Source: Polyodon spathula
Lineage: Eukaryota; Chordata; Actinopteri; Acipenseriformes; Polyodontidae
Reading direction: 5' to 3'
NCBI RefSeq assembly: GCF_017654505.1
Contig: NC_054534.1
Location: 48,310,788 to 48,374,787 of the forward strand
DNA: 64,000 nucleotides
Position 1 is the first letter of the stretch. Each line of letters opens with the position of its first letter. A program made the position numbers and the translations under genes. Shown here piece after piece: positions 57,876 through 64,000 of the stretch. The notes under the pieces are model-generated. The model saw only the letters and a list, made by a program, of their open reading frames with translations, searched no databases and was not told the DNA's origin.

Positions 57876-59282
57876 TCACTGGGAAACTCGGACACTCCAT
57901 CCTCGCTCTTCCACTAGTTGAGCATACCGAAGTTTCTTCCTCTCATACGCCTCATCCGCCTCATCTTCCCATGGCACTGTTAACTCTACCAGATGAACAA
58001 GCCATGTTGATCCAGACCACAAGACAATGTCTGGTCGAAGGTTAGTGGTGACAATCTCAGGTGGAAAAATAAGCCGTTGACCAGCATCTGCCAGCATCTT
58101 CCAGTCTCTAGCAGCTTCCAGTTGTCCCAGGCAAGGCTTAGTTTTAACACCTTTTCTTGGTGGTTGCTCTCCTGGATGGAGGAATATTGTCTTTTGTGTG
58201 CAATGCTTTGATGGAACTGGTGGCAACTTATTGGTCAGGTTACGCTTGTCTTCCAATGCTAAGGCCAAAAATCGCAGCACCTGGTCATGGCGCTAAGTAA
58301 ACCATCCTTGGCTAAGAGCCACCTTACATCCTATCAAAATGTGCCTTAATGTTGCAGGTGATGAACACAAAGGACACGAGGGATCCTCACCCACCCAGAG
58401 GTTTAGGTTCTGTCGTGATGGGAGAACATCATATGCTGATCTGAAGAGGAAACTGATCCTTCTCTGTTCCATTGTCCATAGGTCTTGCCATGCCGATCTT
58501 GCATTGTTCCACACTCTCCCATCTCATCCATTCTCCCTGTTTGGCCTGGGAAACAGCCTTTACACACCTGATCCTCTCCTCCTGCTTTTGCACCTCATTG
58601 ACTACCAGCTTCCTCCATTGAGCTGGGGTTACCTTGTGCCACGTAGGAGGAGATGAACTGAGACCAATACCTCCTTTTCCATGCTGAACTTGCCCCATAA
58701 TTGAATGGCAGCCTTAGCATCTTTCACAGCTATCTTTGCCATCCATTTTCTTCCAGTTTTCAACACAGATGCTGCCTCCCTTACGCATTTGTCGCGTGAA
58801 TCTACTAATGTAATTTCCAGTTGGACTTTGGTGCACTTAAACTCCTTGGTTAGAGCAGAGATTGGCAGCTGCAGTATTCCTTTACCATAAAGTCCCACTC
58901 TGCTGAGGCTGCGTGGAACTCCCAACCATTTCCTGACGTATGAAATGATTAAAGCTTCCAGCTTCTCAACTGTTGTCAAGGAAACCTCATACACAGTCAG
59001 TGGCCACAGCAGTCTTGGCAGTAGACCAAACTGAAAGCACCAGAGTGTCAGTTTGCTTGGTAAAGCGCTGCTGTCTATGCTCTTCAACCCTTCCACTGCT
59101 TGTTGTCTAACTTCTCCCACACGAACTGTATCCTTTAGATCCCCGTCGTACCATCTCCCTAGGCTTTTCACTGGCTTCTCGGACACTGTTGGTATTGCCT
59201 CACCATTAATATAGAACTTATTATCTATTACTTTATCTTTAATTATAGAGATGCTCCTTGATTTAGTGGGCTTGTATTGCAT
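57876..59282 (-). pseudogene. RLE-LINE C-terminal region with endonuclease
   Basis: 59282-58629 encodes the thumb region (GEAIPTVSEKPVKSLGRWYD to VLLRGTR). 58698-58293 carries the zinc-finger block CPLCSSPATLRHILIGC. After a stop, 58280-57876 carries RPDIVLW, LVHLVELTVPWEDEADEAYE and RKKLRYAQLV, which fit the PD-(D/E)xK restriction-like endonuclease that nicks the target. Three frames; inactive as a unit. Confidence 0.82.
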
Positions 59283-59321
59283 TCATGCCCATTCAATGTT
59301 ATTGGTTAATTTGCCCAATAA

Positions 59322-59759
59322 CCATTCAATGAAAAACAGTATAATACAGAATTTAGTTATATTTAAATTTAAAAAAAGAGACTAAAAATGTGGTTTTAAT
59401 TGTAAAATTTGAAAAAATACTAAGATAAACAGATAGTTTGTAAAATAGAATTAAAAAATAAAATCTACAGTTTAATTATAAAATTAGAAAAACTAAGATA
59501 CAAATCCCGTTTGTAATTATATATATATATATTATTATTAGATAATCGAGTTTCAAAGAACAATAACATACATGTGAAATTGGTAAAAATTAGTTGAAAT
59601 GCTAAATTTTGATACATTGCTCAAGTCTGCGTTTTGAACACCGGAAGCAGTTTGGCTTATTGTTGCCTATTGGTGCTAGCTTCATGGAACTGGAAAGTAT
59701 GTTTATGCCCGCTATGCTGAACTCTCTGGGATCGTTTAGAAATTAAGTCGGTATTGGCT
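59322..59759. other. AT-rich stretch without recognisable gene
   Basis: Very AT-rich to about 59620; nothing coding. Confidence 0.5.
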
Positions 59760-60154
59760 CTTTAAATACAAAATATGACCCCATGCTGTACGCAAAGACG
59801 TCACTTGCGATCACGCCTCATTATCGTAGGCACTATGGGAGGAAGGGGAGGGTCTGGAACTGCTGTGTAAATGACAGACGGACATTCGCTTACTGAAGCT
59901 GTACAGGAGACTACATGATTAAAGTCTGTGCCTGGGGTATGTAAAATTCATTATTATTATTTTTTTCAGAGTAGTGATTGTAAATGTAAGACGCGAACCA
60001 CCGAAAACTGGCAAACTTGTTGTGTTGTTATTCGCCTAGTCACCTCCGGCAGTGTGTGTTGGTTGCTTGGTGTGTGTGTGTGTGACTGCACACGCTATAT
60101 ACAATTGAGTTCCTTTGAGTCCTGAACAGGCCCCGTCGGTCACACGCCTTCACC
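59760..60154 (+). promoter_or_regulatory. Possible promoter and 5' leader of a host gene
   Basis: The base composition changes here to GC-richer sequence with several CpGs (GACGTCACTTGCGATCACGC near 59798, a CRE-like TGACGTCA-type core ACGTCAC). No element repeats in it. It precedes the short ORF at 60155. Confidence 0.3.
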
Positions 60155-60301
60155 ATGACCTCCAGAGCAATTTCACCCGCTACTTTTGACGTTTTTAAAA
60201 ATTATTTATCCGAGTTAACCAGGCGTGAGAAACTAGTAGTAGCTGAAAGTAACATACCCCGGCCTATCTTTGATTATGACAGAAAGTCAATGTTGAAATA
60301 A
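60155..60301 (+). CDS. 48-codon ORF, possible first coding exon
   Basis: The ATG has a good context (CTTCACCATGACC). It reads MTSRAISPATFDVFKNYLSE, continues through RREKLVV and ends RPIFDYDRKSMLK before TAA. Composition looks protein-like and is not repeat-derived. A weak GTCAAT donor after GACAGAAA (60290) could make it a first exon instead. I do not recognise the protein. Confidence 0.3.
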   Translation: MTSRAISPATFDVFKNYLSELTRREKLVVAESNIPRPIFDYDRKSMLK

Positions 60302-61744
60302 AAGCATAGGCATATTTTACTGCGCTTAAGCATGATATTTAGTGAACGTGGTATGGATAATCTGGTAATTATTTATTTATAAATGGTTTAAAACGTAACC
60401 TGAACTGGTGCTTGTTAAAACCCATACGCGTGGCAAAACAAAGTTGTACCTGTAAAATAATTTTGTAGACTCGTATTTCGTAAAAAGGTGTACCTGAAAA
60501 ATCATTCCGTGTATCAAAACGTACAGCTCCTTTTTGACAGATATTTAACCCACACAAGGCTCAGGCAGCCAATGCCAATGCCGATGCGATCGAGCAGGCA
60601 CATAATTCAACCTGACCTCACTCTACATAGTTAAATCTCATACACTACATAGTATAATACATAAGGGACATACTAAACATTACAGTAAACAGTATGCAAC
60701 AGTTATTTCTCAATGACTTCTGTTACAATGTATTATTTTGCATAAATATGATTACAGAAATGGAACCAATGAAAGTTCCTCATTTACCCTCCTGGAGATT
60801 CAGTTGGAAGCACATGTATCCATTTCGCTTCTTTTTGTAACAGTATTTTATCATGATTACCGCCCCTCCTTGGATTCTTAATCAGTTCAGTACCCAAACA
60901 TTTAAATGTGCATAAGTCATGTCCCATTCAATTAAATGTCTTGCTACTGAAACTGATGATTTAGGGGCACAATTCCTTATAGCACGTTCCGATTTCACCA
61001 TTTTTTTTTTTTTTTTTTACCCACCTAACACAATCAACATGAGTGTCACGGTGCTGAACACATTTAATTGACCCAAAACACCACAGTGAAAATACAGCAG
61101 ATCTTTATTTAACAGGGAGTTCATAGAGTACAGGTTACAATCCACATATAGGCATGTGCCATGAGACGTCCAACAAACAGGAACAGCACTAGTTTGACAG
61201 ATTATTCTGCCTAAAACTTTCAATCGTTTGCCAAGATGAGGATGGTCCCAGGTAGTGTAGTAAAAGGAAATAGTTTAGGTGGTTGAAAGACATCTGCTCT
61301 GACTAAATACTCCCCTAGATTTGTAGCCCTCCTATAGGCAAACCTAGGAGTATCTTGAAAAAAGTTGCCCAGTCTTAAATCACTGAACAAAATGTGAAGA
61401 TAAGAATTAACAATCTATTTTATCCTCATGCTGGAAAACGATTGAAAATTATAGGTAGAATAACATGTCAAACAAGTGTTCCTGTTTCTTGGACATCTCA
61501 CATTAAATAACAATTATTAGCGTTTTACAAAAACAACACGTCAGCCTGCTCAATGGACCAATTATATTTGTTTTCCTTCCTAAAAAACTTGTTCGAGTAA
61601 AACACGTTGCATGCACAGAGACAATTGAAAACAACGTTTATAAAAAAACTGTTAATATACATTATAATAATAAAACAGTGCAACAGTACATTTCCAGATG
61701 AGAAAGCACAGTGCAACTGAAATACAGCTCTCCAGTATGGAACA
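60302..61744. other. No recognisable gene; one poly(T) run
   Basis: An 18-bp T run ends at 61018. On the minus strand an AATAAAG lies near 61108, so this could be an old retroposed tail, but nothing else supports it. Confidence 0.4.
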
Positions 61745-63588
61745 TTATAAGGGTCAAAATTAAATCTTTAATTCTTAAGTTCATTTGTCAATTCATAAAT
61801 GACTAATTCATTTAATAATTAAATTCTTAAATTCATTTGTCAATTCTTTGCATAACTTACTGTTTGCCAATTGATCTTTCAGTTTAATTTGGTAAATGAT
61901 GTTTCAATTTAATTTGGCAAATGATCTTTCAATTTCATTTGGCAAACGAAGACTTCTTTAAAGCTTGTCAATCACTTGAGGGGCGGGTTTTGTCCCCAAG
62001 AAGTGACCAGTCAATCGAACGAGGGGCGGGTTCAGTCGACTGTGCAGTAATTATGAAGCAAGGCTCGTTGTGGGGATGATTGGCCAATAGGAGAGTAGGG
62101 GAGGTTCATCCTGACTACATTATTTTTTTTCTGTTCTGGTTTTTCAAAACAGACATTGAAAAACAAAGTTATTTTCCAAATAATTAAAATAAGACCTTTG
62201 GACCTATTCTCCTGGTGCTATGATGATCCAATGATTTTGTGCCTGCTTACATTCTTTTTCAACAAATGTGCTTATGTGGACTTGTGTTCTCTCTTTGCGC
62301 AACCAATTATGTATTTATTTAGCAGACGCTCTTATCCATCGTATTATCCATACTGTACAGTACACTACCTTACCCCCAGTGAAAAGGAGATCTATATACA
62401 TCAGTGGACCCTGAACATTTGTGGTATAATCCAGTTAATTTTATAGTTGTAATTGTAATTTTATAGTGCTTATTTTCACGACTTGCGTGTATAGAGACAA
62501 CTCTTGTGCTTTGTATTATTACTTTGGAGCGCAGCAGCTGTGAATAAGCTGTATCTAGGTTGTATGTTCACATTGTTGTTGTATCGTAGTACGTACTAGT
62601 ACTTTGTAAACAACTGTAAACCATGCTGGATAAGAGCGTCTGCTAAATGAATACATAATAAAAAATATTGGCTGAGCATGGAGACAGCACACATTCGCAA
62701 TAAGCACATTTGTTGAAAAATAATGCGAAAATCATTGGATTGTATAGGACTGAGGGCAAACCCAATGTGAGTGAAGAATGTCTTGCTAAACAAGGACTTT
62801 GTAAAAGAAACGTAAAAGGTCTTATTTCAATTATTTGGAAAATGGAGAATGGCTTGGTTTTTGTTTTTCAATGTTTGTCATAAAAAAACGAAACAGAAAA
62901 ACGTTTCCTGGGGAGCTGTGTTCTGAGGGCTCTACCATAACGCTTAGAGAGGAGAGAGCGCTTTGAAGAAGGCAAGGACTACATTACCCAGAATTCAACA
63001 GTGTAACTACAGCATTTTGACAACATAGTTTTTAAAAAATATACATACATAATGTAGATTTCACCTATTACATACTGTATGTACCCACCTAACATTTGGC
63101 GAGGCAGCTTTTCAGACTATTCGCTAACGTGTGGTAGAGGTCTGCCTAGCCTACTGAACGCACCCCTGGTTTCCTGAGTTCTTTTGCATAATGCAAAAAT
63201 GATTGAACGGGATGAACCTCCCCTCCTCCCCTATTGGTCAATCATCCCCACAACAAATCTTGCTTCACAATTACAGCTCGGTCAATTGAACCCATTCTCG
63301 TACGATTGATTGGTCACTTAATGTGGACAAAACCCACCCCCTCAAGTAACTGACAACCTTTAAAGAAGTCTTGATTTGCCAAATGAAATTGTCAAATGAA
63401 ATTGAAAGATAATTTACCAAGTTAATTTGAAAGATCAGTTGGCAAATAGTCAATTATACAAATAATTAGGTGATTTCGAAATTAATTTATGAATTGACAA
63501 ATTAAGAATTGACAAATTTAAGAATTAAATTATGAATTGACAAATGAATTTCTGAATTAAAGATTTAATTTTGACCCTTATAATTAGG
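61745..63588. mobile_element. Foldback-type element with very long inverted repeats
   Basis: TTATAAGGGTCAAAATTAAA at the left and its complement at the right start arms of about 545 bp (61745-62290) and about 900 bp (62690-63588, with an unpaired insert at about 62890-63190). The palindrome continues almost to the centre, where GCAGACGCTCTTATCCA (62321) faces TGGATAAGAGCGTCTGC (62628). TTATAA at both ends may be target duplication or part of the repeat. Subterminal units AATTGACAAAT and TTTGGCAAATGATCTTTC recur. No transposase. Confidence 0.82.
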
Positions 63589-64000
63589 GGTCTACTTAAA
63601 TCATGGTAAATTTATGTATTTTTCACGAATAGGTTGCGGAATAAAATTAGGATTTCACTGACATTTCGCAGACCTGTTTAAACATTAAATAAACCTAAGC
63701 AGACAGTATTTCAGAACACTATAAAGCCTAAAATAGTGGTACATGCTTCCTTACTAAAACAGAGTGCTGTCATTTGTTAAAGGCAAGCAGCATCCCCCTG
63801 CAGTTGACTTGCCCATCCATTGAGACTGCACGTTCTGCATCCACTGAATTGGTTGGAAGTGTAAAGCAAAGCAGATGTGGAACTTGATTAGAAACAGAGC
63901 CAAAACTCGGTTTCCAAAGGGCATCTGGCATACTTTAATAAAGTCAATGTATGCAGCACGTTCGTTGTAGTGTTATTTGTCCCATCCAGTAATTTATTTT
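63589..64000. other. No recognisable gene or element
   Basis: Nothing supported to the end of the window. Confidence 0.5.

Larger units (their letters stand above)
57205..59321 (-). mobile_element. LINE of the restriction-like-endonuclease type, copy 2
   Basis: A 5'-truncated copy starting just after the catalytic YMDD region and running to the 3' UTR, whose end abuts (TA)n. It supplies the endonuclease and 3' UTR missing from copy 1 at 36480-39615. Confidence 0.85.

Noticed and set aside
59937..59969. A GTATGT donor and a TTTTTTCAG acceptor upstream of the ORF at 60155
   Set aside because: They are 33 bp apart, too short for a vertebrate intron.

Overview
This window is eukaryotic and almost certainly from a vertebrate, most likely a ray-finned fish. 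The evidence is the dense mix of Tc1-like DNA transposons, CR1/L2-type LINEs, Ty3/Gypsy-type LTRs, a DIRS element, hAT-type nonautonomous elements and long (TA)n tracts, together with GT/AG introns. A non-teleost such as a sturgeon or paddlefish would fit, but the sequence alone does not prove it. There are no bacterial operons, CRISPR arrays or rRNA genes. Nearly all the long open frames belong to mobile elements, most of them decayed.

The exception is a minus-strand gene spanning about 10.4-20.2 kb, possibly reaching 23.1 kb. I assembled it by hand from splice signals and reading phase. Exon A (ATG at 20127) is acidic and rich in Pro and Ser. A 45-nt symmetric cassette exon follows at 14519-14475. 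A single large exon at 13003-11028 carries a zinc finger and a hAT-transposase-like body. Joined, these give an open frame of 766 codons plus stop. The residues expected for hAT catalysis appear lost although the frame is intact, so this looks like a domesticated transposase gene. Its cassette exon exists twice: a second copy at 13766-13722 lies in a 769-bp-period duplication that begins in an LTR. Both copies keep splice sites and frame.

Layout. 0-4.7 kb: three decayed Tc1-like elements and a (TCTA)n/(TA)n tract. 5.4-6.25 kb: a 411-bp tandem duplication with palindromic segments. 6.5-8.5 kb: a CR1/L2 LINE. 8.5-10.2 kb: a nonautonomous LTR element with a zinc-knuckle and proline-rich ORF. 10.4-23.2 kb: the hAT-derived gene, with introns full of gypsy fragments, a hAT-type element, a solo LTR, a LINE tail, a hAT-type MITE and a Tc1 copy. 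24.5-30.4 kb: LTRs nested in LTRs, diverged tandem repeats, and a second copy of the proline-rich LTR element. 31-34.8 kb: two Tc1 elements beside (TA)n tracts, with an LTR between them. 34.9-41.2 kb: a Harbinger relic, a LINE of the restriction-like-endonuclease type and a ZBED/hAT pseudogene. 42.3-46 kb: a chimeric LTR, a third CR1/L2 copy and a Tc1 copy with an internal duplication. 46-53.6 kb: a near-complete DIRS element split by a 3.36-kb retrovirus-like insertion. 54-59.3 kb: an LTR, a LINE relic, a Tc1 element and the second RLE LINE. 59.7-60.3 kb: a possible start of another host gene. 61.7-63.6 kb: a large foldback element.

No pathway links these genes. The region is one host gene in a transposon graveyard, with insertion order readable from target-site duplications (TSDs). 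I found TSDs for the LTR element at 8.5 kb (AAAAT), the solo LTR at 16.6 kb (GAGAC), the inner LTR at 25.4 kb (ACAAA), the hAT-type elements (8 bp, imperfect) and the retrovirus-like insertion (CCAG). A recurring pattern is an inverted repeat placed beside the TATA-like box in several unrelated LTR families.
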